This document shows positions 1 through 8,948 of a DNA stretch of 64,000 nucleotides, one piece after another. How positions within the stretch are numbered: position 1 is the first letter of the stretch; each line of letters opens with the position of its first letter. Location: NCBI GenBank assembly GCA_003216615.1, contig QCIP01000009.1:1-64000 (forward strand). The letters run 5' to 3'. Both the position numbers and the translations under genes were made by a program. Origin of the DNA: Prochlorococcus sp. AG-402-M15. Its GTDB lineage: Bacteria; Cyanobacteriota; Cyanobacteriia; PCC-6307; Cyanobiaceae. The notes below the pieces were generated by a model, which worked only from the letters and a program-made list of their open reading frames with translations, ran no database searches and was not told the DNA's origin.

Positions 1-219
1 CTATCAAAAAATCCGCCCCAATGGTTCATTAATTTGCTTAGCTATATAAACGAATATATATCTCGCCTTTTATACTCTTTAACTAGAGGCAGAGTCCAAA
101 GTTATTAAAAATAAGCATACACTAATCGTAAAGATAAGATATAACATTTTTGCAAACAATAACTATATAAATAAGAATTCATGCAAGAATAGAAATCGAT
201 TAATTTTTAAAGTTCTTAG
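1..219. other. Intergenic region at the window's left edge
   Basis: This stretch is AT-rich and holds no open frame I can support on the + strand. On the - strand an ATG at 29-27 opens a frame that runs off the window (reads MNHWGGFFD before the edge), so a divergent leftward gene may begin here, but nine codons are too few to identify it. The rest would then be a divergent promoter region serving that gene and the phycoerythrin-lyase genes on the right. I see no tRNA, terminator or repeat in it. Confidence 0.35.
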
Positions 220-399
220 ATGATTCCATTTAGACCAACTTCACATAATCGCCCCGGAGAACAAATATCAACCACTCCTTCTGGATTAAAAGTAACTTCT
301 GCAAAGAGATTAATGGTGGATTCAATGGTAAGAATGATTCAAAAAGCAGAAAATCATTCCGTAGAAGATAAACTTGACGAAGATTTTAGCAACAATTAG
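220..399 (+). CDS. Small unrecognised protein upstream of cpeS (59 aa)
   Basis: An ATG-initiated frame of 59 codons ends in TAG inside the start region of the next gene (26 bases of overlap with the TTG at 374), which suggests translational coupling. The protein begins [15 protein letters not shown] and continues with a basic, probably helical stretch ([20 protein letters not shown]) and an acidic tail. It has no cysteine, signal peptide or membrane segment. I do not recognise a family. Its position directly before a bilin lyase and opposite cpeB suggests a phycoerythrin-related role, for example a linker remnant or lyase helper, but that is inference from context only. It could also be a short regulatory upstream ORF. 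Confidence 0.55.
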   Translation: MIPFRPTSHNRPGEQISTTPSGLKVTSAKRLMVDSMVRMIQKAENHSVEDKLDEDFSNN

Positions 400-925
400 T
401 CAATTCATTGATAAAAGTATTGGAGAGTGGAAATCCATAAGAAGTACTCATACTTTAGCTTTTCAGGAATTTGAGAACTCAACTAGTAAAATATACATAA
501 AACATATCAAATCAAAAAATAAAAAAGTCGTTGAAATTTTTAAAAATTATAAATTAAGTTTAAACCCATATTGCATAGCCATTTCTATAAAATGGCAAGC
601 TATTAGTGATTGGGGAGAAGATAATACAAGTAAGGAAGATGAAACTATTTTGATTTTTTTACCCAAGGATGAAAATTCAGGAATTGTTTTACGAAATAAA
701 GGTTATACAGAATCCTTTATTTCATCATCCAATTATTTTATTGATGAACAAAATGATTTACACATTAAAACTATTTACAACTCAAAAGTTTCCGAAGAAA
801 GAATTTCCTTTTTATCAACTCATATAAGATCCAGATTTTCAACTATTAGAGATAAGGAAAATAATTCAATAATTCAGACTTCCCATACTTCCGAGATAAG
901 AAATATGGCTAATTTAAAAGATTAA
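374..925 (+). CDS. cpeS: CpeS-type phycobiliprotein lyase
   Basis: The 183-residue protein matches the CpcS/CpeS family of lyases, which attach bilins through a thioether bond to the Cys-82 position of phycobiliprotein beta subunits. The family signature near the N-terminus is visible ([20 protein letters not shown], about residues 11-30). The start is TTG at 374, inside the end of the preceding small ORF; no ATG lies between it and the conserved motif. The gene converges on cpeB and their 3' ends overlap by 17 bases. In Prochlorococcus CpeS is known to load phycoerythrobilin onto CpeB, which fits this pairing. The protein is cytosolic, with no signal peptide. Family assignment is firm; the exact start is less so. 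Confidence 0.85.
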   Translation: MTKILATISQFIDKSIGEWKSIRSTHTLAFQEFENSTSKIYIKHIKSKNKKVVEIFKNYKLSLNPYCIAISIKWQAISDWGEDNTSKEDETILIFLPKDENSGIVLRNKGYTESFISSSNYFIDEQNDLHIKTIYNSKVSEERISFLSTHIRSRFSTIRDKENNSIIQTSHTSEIRNMANLKD

Positions 926-1421
926 TTATTCTTTCAAATTGAAACTCTGTTTCATAAATTAAATTGGCAAGAAAGCCTTTTTCTCCATGCATACTATTAA
1001 CTGTAGATCTTAAATCAGAGATGGTTGCATCTCGCATTAATTCAATAACCCTTCTTGCATTTTTTAAAGGTACTCCTAGAGCAAGATAAGTATTTTTAAG
1101 ATCCTTTAAACAACTTTTTTCTAAAACTGATTCGTCATTGGAAATTAAAAGATAAGCCACAATCCTTAGAATTATTTCTCCATCTCTCAAACAAACTGAC
1201 ATCTTATTAGTTGTATTTAAAGATATTTTTGAATTAACTGAATCTTGGTTTTCGCAAATCATTGCTGTTACAGCATCTGCTGCAATTGCATGAGAGTTTT
1301 TGGTTATTGAGGTTATTGCATCTAATCTTGAGTTTGCACTATTTATAAATTCTTTTATATTAGTTAAATCATTTAATTTCTTATCAGCGGACAATAGTTG
1401 ATTATTCTTTGAAACTGACAT
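909..1421 (-). CDS. cpeB: Degenerate phycoerythrin beta subunit
   Basis: This 170-residue protein is a beta-phycoerythrin of the globin-like phycobiliprotein fold. Conserved blocks are [10 protein letters not shown] (about 50-59), [18 protein letters not shown] (75-92) and [11 protein letters not shown] (108-118). The Cys-82 equivalent is kept as Cys77 in CLRD. The A-ring cysteine of the doubly linked bilin (position 50 in the family) is Ala45, although its partner (61) remains as Cys56, and the C-terminal Cys-165 region is missing. Only one bilin site therefore looks usable. The protein is slightly shorter than the usual 177-184 residues. No alpha subunit gene is present in the window. High-light Prochlorococcus are known to keep such a lone, reduced beta subunit; a light-sensing role has been suggested rather than light harvesting. 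Confidence 0.92.
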   Translation of the reverse strand: MSVSKNNQLLSADKKLNDLTNIKEFINSANSRLDAITSITKNSHAIAADAVTAMICENQDSVNSKISLNTTNKMSVCLRDGEIILRIVAYLLISNDESVLEKSCLKDLKNTYLALGVPLKNARRVIELMRDATISDLRSTVNSMHGEKGFLANLIYETEFQFERIINLLN

Positions 1422-1599
1422 TCTTAAATTAAAAAATTAAAGTTCGCATTTTAGAATAGTACAAAGCTAGTAAAAACAATACAAATTAAAAATTAACGCA
1501 ATGCTTCTTAACTAATAACTTTATTCCAAAGTGATAGTTTAAATAATTTAAATAAAAAAATTTTTTCCGCTAAAATAAAAGTACCTTTTTAATAGAGTT

Positions 1600-1806
1600 T
1601 TGGATCAGCAAAATTTAAAATTATCAAAAAAACTTATTTCCTCTTACAAAAAGAGATTGGAAAAAGAAATTCTTGACAGAAGTATGAAATTAAAAATTCC
1701 CCAAAATAAATTTGAAGAAATAATTAATAACAATAATGAACTTATTAATTTAAAAAAAATGTTACAACAGCTAGAAACGGAATCTGAACCTCAAAGTAAA
1801 GTCTGA
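1600..1806 (+). CDS. Small lysine-rich hypothetical protein (68 aa)
   Basis: A 68-residue frame starts with TTG and lies 22 bases before the helicase gene, same strand. It is rich in Lys, Asn and Glu and is predicted from composition to be mostly helical, possibly coiled coil (LISSYKKRLEKEILDRSM in the first half, LINLKKMLQQLETE at the end). It has no membrane segment, cysteine or recognisable motif. Its position suggests co-transcription with uvrD/pcrA. I do not recognise a function, and the TTG start is uncertain because there is no clear ribosome binding site. Confidence 0.55.
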   Translation: MDQQNLKLSKKLISSYKKRLEKEILDRSMKLKIPQNKFEEIINNNNELINLKKMLQQLETESEPQSKV

Positions 1807-1828
1807 TTCTTGAAACGACCTTCCAAAA

Positions 1829-4237
1829 GTGCCTCAAACTAACAATTTTCTTTTTAAATCTCTAAACAATGCGCAACTTCAAGCGGTAAAACATGTTTAT
1901 GGGCCATTATTGGTTGTGGCTGGCGCAGGTAGCGGGAAAACTAAAGCTCTTACTCATAGAATTGCAAATCTTATTGAAAATAACTCTATAGATCCCTATA
2001 ACATTCTTGCAGTCACTTTTACTAATAAAGCTGCTAAAGAAATGAAAGCAAGGTTGGAAGTTCTTCTAGCACAAGAATTGGCTTTAAATCAATTTGGTCA
2101 GCCTTGGTCAACTCTCAAAGAAATTGATCAAAATCAATTAAGAACAAACGTTCATCAAGAAAGGCTTCAAAACTTATGGATAGGCACCTTTCATTCTTTA
2201 TTTTCAAGACTTCTAAGATACGATATTGAAAAATATAATGACCCAGAAGGATTAAAATGGACAAGGCAATTTTCAATTTATGATGAAACAGATTCCCAAA
2301 CATTAGTAAAAGAAATTATCAGTCAAGATATGAATCTTGATCCAAAAAGATATGATCCCAAAAAGATTAAAAGATTAATAAGTAATGCTAAAAATCAATG
2401 CCTAACTTCTAATGATCTTTTTGAAAAAGCAGATAATAATTTTGATAAAACAGTTGCAGAAGCCTATAAGAAATATAGGATTTCGCTTTCAAAAAATAAT
2501 TCTTTAGATTTTGATGATCTTCTACTTTTGCCTGTTTTCTTATTGAGGCAAAATGATATAGTCAGAGATTACTGGCACAAAAGATTTCAGCATATTTTAG
2601 TTGACGAATATCAGGATACGAATAGAACACAATATGAACTTATAAAATTAATTACTGCTGGAAATACTGAGCCAAAAAAATTCTTTAGTTGGGAAGATCG
2701 GTCAATTTTTGTAGTAGGGGATGCTGATCAAAGTATTTATAGTTTCAGAGCAGCTGACTTCAGGATTCTAATTGGGTTTCAAGAAGATTTTAAAACTTCA
2801 CTTAATGACGAAACAAAATCATCTTTAATTAAATTAGAAGAAAATTATAGGTCATCATCTAACATCCTTGATGCTGCAAACTCACTAATTGAAAACAACT
2901 CTGAAAGAATTGATAAAGTTTTAAGGGCTACTAAAGAAAAAGGGGAGCTTTTAAAGTTACTCAGCTGTGATGATGAAATTTCTGAGGCAGAAGCAATTAC
3001 CAATAAAATAAAATCACTCAATAATTATAATCAAAAACCAATTTGGAAGAATTTTGCAATTTTATATCGAACAAGAGCACAGTCAAGAGTATTAGAAGAA
3101 TCTCTGGTGAGGTGGCGCATTCCTTATACAATTTTTGGAGGATTGCGTTTTTATGATAGAAGGGAAATTAAAGATGCAGTAGCATATTTGAAAGTTCTGG
3201 TTAATTCTTCAGATAACGTTAGTCTTTTGCGTATCATAAATGTTCCTAGAAGAGGGATTGGTAAGACTACTATTCAAAAACTTAATGAATTATCCAACAA
3301 GTTAAATATTCCATTATGGGAAGTTCTTAATGATAAGCAAAGTATTGAAGCAACAATAGGCAGATCATCAAAAGGAATTAATAAATTTACTGAAGTTATG
3401 AATGATCTACTGTGTTATCTAGAGAATTCAGGTCCTGCTCAACTATTACAACTAATATTAGAAAAAAGTGGTTATTTAAGTGACTTGCTATCTAGTGGGA
3501 CTGAAGAATCTGAAGATAGAAGAAATAACTTACAAGAACTAATTAATGCAGCTACTCAATATGAAGAAGAAACAGAAAGTGGAGATGTAGAGGGATTTCT
3601 TTCTACAGCAGCCTTAACAACTGATAATGATACGAAGAAAAACAATACCAACTCCGTAACTCTTATGACTCTGCACAATAGTAAGGGTTTAGAATTTCAA
3701 AATGTTTTTATAACTGGGCTAGAGCAAGGTCTCTTCCCGAGCCATAGATCAATAGATACTCCCTCACTTCTGGAAGAGGAAAGAAGATTATGCTACGTAG
3801 GTATTACTAGAGCTAAAGAAAGAGTTTTCTTAAGTCATGCGAGAGAAAGAAGATTATGGGGTGGAATGCGTGAAGCAACAATTCCTTCAATATTCCTTTC
3901 GGAAATACCTGAAGATTTAATGGATGGCGAATTACCCCAAACTGGTGGTGCTTCAATTAGAAGAGATTGGCATCTTGATCGTTTAACAAGAGTTGATCGA
4001 AACAACCCAAATGAATTTGTTAACAAACCAATAAATGCAGTAAGGAAATTATATGCAGGACCCAGTAAAGGGAAAAGCTGGATAGTTGGAGATAAGCTAA
4101 TTCACTCAAAATTTGGGAAAGGTGAAATCATACATATTTTTGGGAGCGGGGAAAAAATATCTTTAGCAGTAAAATTTGGTGATAAAGGAAGTAAAATTCT
4201 AGACCCCAGATTAGCTCCAATTCGTTATGTAAGTTAA
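1829..4237 (+). CDS. uvrD: UvrD/PcrA/Rep-type superfamily 1 DNA helicase
   Basis: This 802-residue 3'-5' ATP-dependent DNA helicase is of the UvrD/PcrA type, used in nucleotide excision repair and replication restart. Visible motifs in order: Q motif (SLNNAQLQAV, 11-20), Walker A (AGAGSGKT, 31-38), Walker B with DEYQDT, motif III (VVGDADQSIYSFRAAD), motif IV (EENYRSS), motif V (TLHNSKGLEFQNVFITG) and motif VI (CYVGITRAKERV). The C-terminus (WIVGDKLIHSKFGKGEI) resembles the PcrA tail that binds RNA polymerase. Length is slightly above typical bacterial UvrD/PcrA (about 720-770). The start is GTG at 1829, which keeps the whole Q motif. It lies 5 bases before the tRNA nucleotidyltransferase-family gene, likely one transcript. 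Confidence 0.93.
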   Translation: MPQTNNFLFKSLNNAQLQAVKHVYGPLLVVAGAGSGKTKALTHRIANLIENNSIDPYNILAVTFTNKAAKEMKARLEVLLAQELALNQFGQPWSTLKEIDQNQLRTNVHQERLQNLWIGTFHSLFSRLLRYDIEKYNDPEGLKWTRQFSIYDETDSQTLVKEIISQDMNLDPKRYDPKKIKRLISNAKNQCLTSNDLFEKADNNFDKTVAEAYKKYRISLSKNNSLDFDDLLLLPVFLLRQNDIVRDYWHKRFQHILVDEYQDTNRTQYELIKLITAGNTEPKKFFSWEDRSIFVVGDADQSIYSFRAADFRILIGFQEDFKTSLNDETKSSLIKLEENYRSSSNILDAANSLIENNSERIDKVLRATKEKGELLKLLSCDDEISEAEAITNKIKSLNNYNQKPIWKNFAILYRTRAQSRVLEESLVRWRIPYTIFGGLRFYDRREIKDAVAYLKVLVNSSDNVSLLRIINVPRRGIGKTTIQKLNELSNKLNIPLWEVLNDKQSIEATIGRSSKGINKFTEVMNDLLCYLENSGPAQLLQLILEKSGYLSDLLSSGTEESEDRRNNLQELINAATQYEEETESGDVEGFLSTAALTTDNDTKKNNTNSVTLMTLHNSKGLEFQNVFITGLEQGLFPSHRSIDTPSLLEEERRLCYVGITRAKERVFLSHARERRLWGGMREATIPSIFLSEIPEDLMDGELPQTGGASIRRDWHLDRLTRVDRNNPNEFVNKPINAVRKLYAGPSKGKSWIVGDKLIHSKFGKGEIIHIFGSGEKISLAVKFGDKGSKILDPRLAPIRYVS

Positions 4238-4242
4238 AATTC

Positions 4243-5490
4243 ATGAATGATATCTCTGATTACATCCAAGGGGAATTAATCAAAATTCCATTTAACCTAT
4301 ATAACCTAATTACTAAATATATAGAATCTAATAATAATACTAAGGTAGCTTTTGTTGGCGGTTATTTAAGAGATTTATTAATTAGTAAATTCCACAAAGA
4401 ATCTTTTTCTGAACCTGTGGATATAGATATTGTTATTGAAGGTTCCTCTATTTCTCTGGCAAAATTTATAAAAAAAAATATCGTAAATGTAGATCTATGT
4501 CTAATCAAGGAATTTAATTTATACAACACAGTAGAAATAAATATTAATAACTATAAAATTGACGTTGCTTCTGCTAGAAAAGAAATTTATTCTGCTCCAG
4601 GCTTAAATCCCACAGTAACTAATAGTACTATTGAGGAGGATCTTAAGAGGAGAGATTTCACTATAAATTCAATAGCCTTCGAGGTCTCGGCAAGGAAAAT
4701 CTATGATCTTTATGGAGGAATTTCTGATATAAAAAGCAAAAAATTGAACCTACTTCATAGTAATAGTATTTCAGATGATCCTAGTCGATTAATTAGATGT
4801 GCAAAATATGCTTCAAGGTTTAATTTCAATATTTCAAATAATGCCCTTAAACAATCTCAAGAAACGGTTAGACAATGGCCATGGAAAAGTTCAAAAACTC
4901 ATCAAAAAATGATTTTCCCGCCTGCTCTCGGCATAAGAATAAGGATGGAATTAGCTGAAATATACAAACACGATAACTTGAATAATGTAATTTCGATAAT
5001 TAATAAATGGGAAATTATCTCAATCTTAAATGAAAATATTGAAGTCGATAAAAGGTTTTTAAGAGGACTAAATTGGATTAAAAAGTTGAATGGAAATTAT
5101 TTGCTTTACTTAATAAAAAATGCAGAAGATTTAGAGACTACATGTGAAAGGTTTTTGGTAAATAATGGCGAAGTAAAAATATTAGAAGATTATTTAGATA
5201 TAAAAAAGATATTAAAAACCAACAAAGAAAAATTCATGCATTTTTCTCCATCAAGTTGGACAGAATTTATTGAAAAAAGAAATCTTAATGATGAGACAGT
5301 CAAATTATTAATTTGTGATGGGGTTCCATACTGGCATAACTTGTTTAAGTGGTTATTTATTTACAAATCTATAAAATCTAAAAAAGATGGAGAAACATTA
5401 AAAAAAGAAGGATGGGAGCAAGGGAAGGAAATGGGAATTGAAATCAAAAGATTAAGATATTTGGAAATTGACAAATTGAATAGAAGTTGA
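4243..5490 (+). CDS. cca: tRNA nucleotidyltransferase / poly(A) polymerase family
   Basis: This 415-residue class II nucleotidyltransferase adds the 3' CCA (or its A residue) to tRNAs. Signature elements: the GG motif and following arginine in FVGGYLRDLL (about residues 37-46), the catalytic DxD in DIDIVIEG, motif B/C RRDFTINSIAF, then YDLYGG and the DDPSRLIR motif of the neck domain. The C-terminal half is less conserved, lysine-rich, and I see no HD domain. The family cannot be split by eye into CCA-adding, A-adding or poly(A)-polymerase members, so specificity is uncertain. It follows uvrD by 5 bases and ends one base before the stop of the convergent SelD-fusion gene. Confidence 0.85.
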   Translation: MNDISDYIQGELIKIPFNLYNLITKYIESNNNTKVAFVGGYLRDLLISKFHKESFSEPVDIDIVIEGSSISLAKFIKKNIVNVDLCLIKEFNLYNTVEININNYKIDVASARKEIYSAPGLNPTVTNSTIEEDLKRRDFTINSIAFEVSARKIYDLYGGISDIKSKKLNLLHSNSISDDPSRLIRCAKYASRFNFNISNNALKQSQETVRQWPWKSSKTHQKMIFPPALGIRIRMELAEIYKHDNLNNVISIINKWEIISILNENIEVDKRFLRGLNWIKKLNGNYLLYLIKNAEDLETTCERFLVNNGEVKILEDYLDIKKILKTNKEKFMHFSPSSWTEFIEKRNLNDETVKLLICDGVPYWHNLFKWLFIYKSIKSKKDGETLKKEGWEQGKEMGIEIKRLRYLEIDKLNRS

Positions 5491-7662
5491 TTACATTTTT
5501 ACCACTTCTCCAACCTTGTACCATTTATCTTTTAGAGTATTTTCATATTTACGATTGCAACTAATCAACAAGGGGCCACATGTTTGAGGATCTAATAGTA
5601 ATGATATTCTCTCGTTAAAAGTCTCTTTATCTAACGAATTTTCGTTTAAAAAATTAATTATTCTTTTTTGCTGATTTCCTTTATAAATTTTGTCAAAGAT
5701 TTCTTTATTAGATTCAAAGAAAGTACTTTTAATATCTTTCCTTATTAAATCAAATACTCCAGGATAAGCTTTAAATGCAAATAAATCTAATAAAACTTTT
5801 ACAGGCTCAAGATTATTTATTTCCCTATATAAATTAGATGATTCCACCATCTCTTTAAGATGTCCAATAAACCCATATCCTGTAATGTCAGTAGCAGCAT
5901 TGACTAATGATTCTCTAAATTGATCTTGAAACAGATAAATTTCATCAATCAAATATTGCTGACTCCTAACTAAATTATTAATTATTTCAGAGGAACTACC
6001 TAGCATATTAATATTTTGCATTTGACCAGCAAAGTAAATCCCAACTCCGAGAGGCCTAGACATCATAAGAATATCTCCATCATTCATTCCAGATTTAAGC
6101 CATGGTTTTTCTCCATTTTTTAAGACCCCTTGGACAGTTAAAGAAATATCTATTCCTAATGAATAAGGTTTATTTACTAAACTTCTTGCCTCGAAAGTAT
6201 GGCCTCCAAGTAATTTACCTCCATGATCCTCAACTGTTGATTTAATCCCTTGAAGGGATTGAGAAAAGAGGTAACTCTGAAATTCCCTTTCAACTTTTGG
6301 TAATGAGATTAAAGCCTGCGCGGATGAAAGTTTTGCTCCGCATGCCCATAAATCAGAGCAGGCATGCAAAGTAGTAATTTTTGCATTAAGCCAAGGATCA
6401 CTTACCAAAGCAGGAAATCCATCTATACTTTGCAATATAATATCTTTATCATTTTGATAGATTTCAGCTGAATCTTCAGGGTATAAAGCAAAAGAATCTA
6501 AATTAGAATTTATTAATGATTTATTTAAAACAACCTGAGGAATTTTAGCTGCACATCCCCTGCAATCATTCAATGAAATATTTTTTTTACTACTATTCAT
6601 AATTAGCCTTTTTGATCTGAACTTGTTAATAAAGTCCAGATCAATTTTATGCTTTAAAATCCAAAAAAGAAAAGAAGGACCAAACATAAAATTGCGATAA
6701 ATAGCAAAAGCCTTTGGATGATGACTTGGAAATACATTAACTATTTGCAATCCTATCCTTTGAGGAAACCACTTTTTTAACGATCCCCCATCTATATCCT
6801 TTTTTAAATTTTGGACTAATGTATTTACAACTTTTACTGCAAAAACTCCCGATGCTGGTCTTTTTGCTGAGTCTACAAATGCGCAATCACCCACAGCAAA
6901 GATTCCTGAGAAACTTTTCAACTGCAAATTCTGATTTGTAATTATTCTGCCATAAGAATCAGAATCTAATAATTTTTTTTGTGCCCATAAAGGAGATGTA
7001 TTCCCAGTACATAAAAGAATCTTTCCATAATCGAAATTAAGATTTTCAACTAAATCAATATTGGAATTCCGTAAACTTTTTAGAATTGCATTATTAATTT
7101 TTCTTGAATCACATAATAGTTTTATGGATCTACCTCTCCATCTTTTCCTTAAAGCATATGATACTTCAATTGCAGCAAGGCCACTCCCCACAATTACGAA
7201 TGGGAGTTCGTTGACTGAATCAAAAATGTCCTCTTTTTGTATTAAGTCATAGGCCCTTAAAAAAGGTTTAATTGAAAAAGCATTTCGATTTTTAACTAGT
7301 GACTCAAATTCTTTTGGAATTATTGTTTGACTTCCATAATTAAGCACCAACTTCGAATAATTAACTGAAGGTCTATTACTTAAAACAATTTTCTGTGAAT
7401 TAAAATCAATATCCTTTACTTCTTCTTCTATAAAAGATAGTTTTGCATTTTTTGCTAAAGACTTTATATCAATTAAGCTTTCTTTTAAAGTAATTGATTT
7501 AGAAATCACCGATGGGAACATCGCCGAATAAACCAAATGAGAATCTCTAGATATAATTGAAACAGGAATTTCTGGTATTAATTTCGGAGACATTATCCAT
7601 TTCTTCATTAAAAGAACATTTGTGTGTCCTCCTCCAATTAGTACTAGATGATTAAAAGTCAT
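5491..7662 (-). CDS. selD: Fusion of NDH-like flavoprotein and selenophosphate synthase (SelD)
   Basis: This 723-residue protein has two parts. Residues 1 to about 350 form a pyridine nucleotide-disulfide/NDH-2-like oxidoreductase with an FAD-binding LVLIGGGH motif at the N-terminus, a second Rossmann motif (FVIVGSGLAAIEV, 155-167) and the FAD-contacting GIFAVGDC (253-260). Residues about 360-723 are SelD, which makes selenophosphate from selenide and ATP: DCRGCAAKIP carries Cys370 and Lys373, matching the catalytic Cys-x2-Lys of SelD, followed by the Asp-rich DPWL and ACSDLWACGAK blocks. The same fusion is known in other cyanobacteria. The catalytic residue is cysteine, not selenocysteine. 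A likely use is selenouridine in tRNA; no selenoprotein or MnmH gene is in the window. The start lies 10 bases from the divergent mtnP start. Confidence 0.88.
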   Translation of the reverse strand: MTFNHLVLIGGGHTNVLLMKKWIMSPKLIPEIPVSIISRDSHLVYSAMFPSVISKSITLKESLIDIKSLAKNAKLSFIEEEVKDIDFNSQKIVLSNRPSVNYSKLVLNYGSQTIIPKEFESLVKNRNAFSIKPFLRAYDLIQKEDIFDSVNELPFVIVGSGLAAIEVSYALRKRWRGRSIKLLCDSRKINNAILKSLRNSNIDLVENLNFDYGKILLCTGNTSPLWAQKKLLDSDSYGRIITNQNLQLKSFSGIFAVGDCAFVDSAKRPASGVFAVKVVNTLVQNLKKDIDGGSLKKWFPQRIGLQIVNVFPSHHPKAFAIYRNFMFGPSFLFWILKHKIDLDFINKFRSKRLIMNSSKKNISLNDCRGCAAKIPQVVLNKSLINSNLDSFALYPEDSAEIYQNDKDIILQSIDGFPALVSDPWLNAKITTLHACSDLWACGAKLSSAQALISLPKVEREFQSYLFSQSLQGIKSTVEDHGGKLLGGHTFEARSLVNKPYSLGIDISLTVQGVLKNGEKPWLKSGMNDGDILMMSRPLGVGIYFAGQMQNINMLGSSSEIINNLVRSQQYLIDEIYLFQDQFRESLVNAATDITGYGFIGHLKEMVESSNLYREINNLEPVKVLLDLFAFKAYPGVFDLIRKDIKSTFFESNKEIFDKIYKGNQQKRIINFLNENSLDKETFNERISLLLDPQTCGPLLISCNRKYENTLKDKWYKVGEVVKM

Positions 7663-7672
7663 TTACATCTCA

Positions 7673-8566
7673 ATGAATAAAGAACATTTATTACCAATTG
7701 AAAAATCAAGATTAGGAGTAATTGGTGGGAGTGGCTTTTATTCAATGGATCAAATAGAGTACTTAAGAGAAATAGAGATCAATACTCCCTATGGTAAACC
7801 TTCTGATTCAATAAGAGTATATAATTTTGGGAATCTAGAGATAGCATTCATTCCTAGACATGGCAGAACACATAGATTAAATCCTTCTGAAATCCCTTAC
7901 AAAGCTAATATTTGGGCTCTAAGATCAATAGGTGTAAGATGGATAATTGCTCCATCAGCAGTTGGTTCATTACAAGAACAGATAAGACCACTTGATATAG
8001 TGGTGCCAGATCAATTTATAGACCGGACAAAAAATAGACCAGCAACATTCTTTAATGAGGGAGCTGTAGCACATGTAACTATGGGAGATCCTTTCTGTAC
8101 AAATTTATGCCGAATATTAAGTGAAATAGGAGAAAAAAATATTCCTGGGGGCAGACAATTGCATAGAGGGGGTACTTATTTAGCAATGGAAGGTCCTGCT
8201 TTTTCAACCAGAGCAGAATCTAAATTATATAGAAGTTGGGGGTGTTCAATAATTGGAATGACGAACCACACTGAAGCAAGATTAGCTAAAGAGGCTGAAA
8301 TAGCTTACTCCTCTTTATCCATGGTTACTGACTATGATTGCTGGCATCAAACTCATCAAGAAGTTTCTGTAGAAATGGTTTTGGATAATCTTAGGTCCAA
8401 TACTGAAGTGGCCAATAAAATAATCTTTGAGGTATCTAAATTAATAGAAAAAGAAAGACCAAAAAGTAAGTCTCATTTTTCATTAAAAGATGGCTTGATA
8501 ACCCATAAAGAAAATATCCCTAGCTCCACAAGGGAAAAGCTAAGGATATTTACTGATTCTTATTGA
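7673..8566 (+). CDS. mtnP: S-methyl-5'-thioadenosine phosphorylase
   Basis: This 297-residue enzyme of the PNP/MTAP phosphorylase family cleaves 5'-methylthioadenosine, a by-product of polyamine and related synthesis, to adenine and methylthioribose-1-phosphate. It has the N-terminal phosphate loop GVIGGSGFY (15-23), the block FIPRHGRTHRLNPSEIPYKA, EGPAFSTRAES, and the MTAP-type MVTDYDCWHQTHQEVS near the C-terminus. The DYDCW motif and length favour MTAP over plain purine nucleoside phosphorylase, though methylthioinosine phosphorylase is a close alternative. The ATG is 10 bases from the start of the divergent SelD fusion, so its promoter must lie within that gene. A 13-bp imperfect hairpin sits in its last codons. 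Confidence 0.9.
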   Translation: MNKEHLLPIEKSRLGVIGGSGFYSMDQIEYLREIEINTPYGKPSDSIRVYNFGNLEIAFIPRHGRTHRLNPSEIPYKANIWALRSIGVRWIIAPSAVGSLQEQIRPLDIVVPDQFIDRTKNRPATFFNEGAVAHVTMGDPFCTNLCRILSEIGEKNIPGGRQLHRGGTYLAMEGPAFSTRAESKLYRSWGCSIIGMTNHTEARLAKEAEIAYSSLSMVTDYDCWHQTHQEVSVEMVLDNLRSNTEVANKIIFEVSKLIEKERPKSKSHFSLKDGLITHKENIPSSTREKLRIFTDSY

Positions 8567-8610
8567 ACTGAATTAATACAATTAATTATCAGATTAAAGC
8601 TAGGTTTTTG

Positions 8611-8808
8611 TTAGCCTCCAGCTCCAACACCTTGATATGAGCCATAGAAGAATATTCCTAAAACGAAAATGACTGCAATTCCACCTGCTGTAGCAACAAG
8701 CCATAAGGGTAGAGTTCCTTCAGTCCATCTTCTTTCCCATGCAACTGCTGGTCTACCGTCGGGAAGTCTATCTGGGATTCTTCCATCAGGTCCTTTTAAT
8801 TTACTCAT
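8611..8808 (-). CDS. psbJ: Photosystem II protein J
   Basis: The 65-residue thylakoid protein has the PsbJ pattern: a hydrophilic N-terminus ending [10 protein letters not shown], then one membrane helix ([20 protein letters not shown]) and a short Gly-rich lumenal end ([10 protein letters not shown]). It is longer than the usual 38-40 residue PsbJ because of an N-terminal extension ([20 protein letters not shown]) typical of marine picocyanobacteria. It is the last gene of the leftward psbE-F-L-J cluster, 9 bases after psbL. It sits near the QB exchange region of photosystem II. Confidence 0.95.
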   Translation of the reverse strand: MSKLKGPDGRIPDRLPDGRPAVAWERRWTEGTLPLWLVATAGGIAVIFVLGIFFYGSYQGVGAGG

Positions 8809-8817
8809 GATTTTAAT

Positions 8818-8937
8818 TTAATTGAAAAAGTAACTGGAAAATAAAATTCCCAATACAAAAACTGATAATAAGCCTAAATAAAGACTTGTACGATTAAGTT
8901 CAACTGGAACTTTGTTAGGATTTTCGTTTACTTGCAT
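8818..8937 (-). CDS. psbL: Photosystem II protein L
   Basis: This 39-residue protein starts at the ATG of [20 protein letters not shown] and has one hydrophobic helix ending [11 protein letters not shown], the standard PsbL C-terminus. The open frame extends 31 codons further upstream into psbF sequence, but family length and N-terminus fix the start here. It lies 11 bases after psbF and 9 before psbJ, in one operon. PsbL is a single-span subunit near cytochrome b559, needed for electron flow at QA. Confidence 0.96.
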
Positions 8938-8948
8938 AATAGTTAAAT

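Noticed and set aside
1422-1599. NtcA box upstream of cpeB (GTA...TAC)
   Set aside because: The spacing is seven bases and there is no promoter at a suitable distance.
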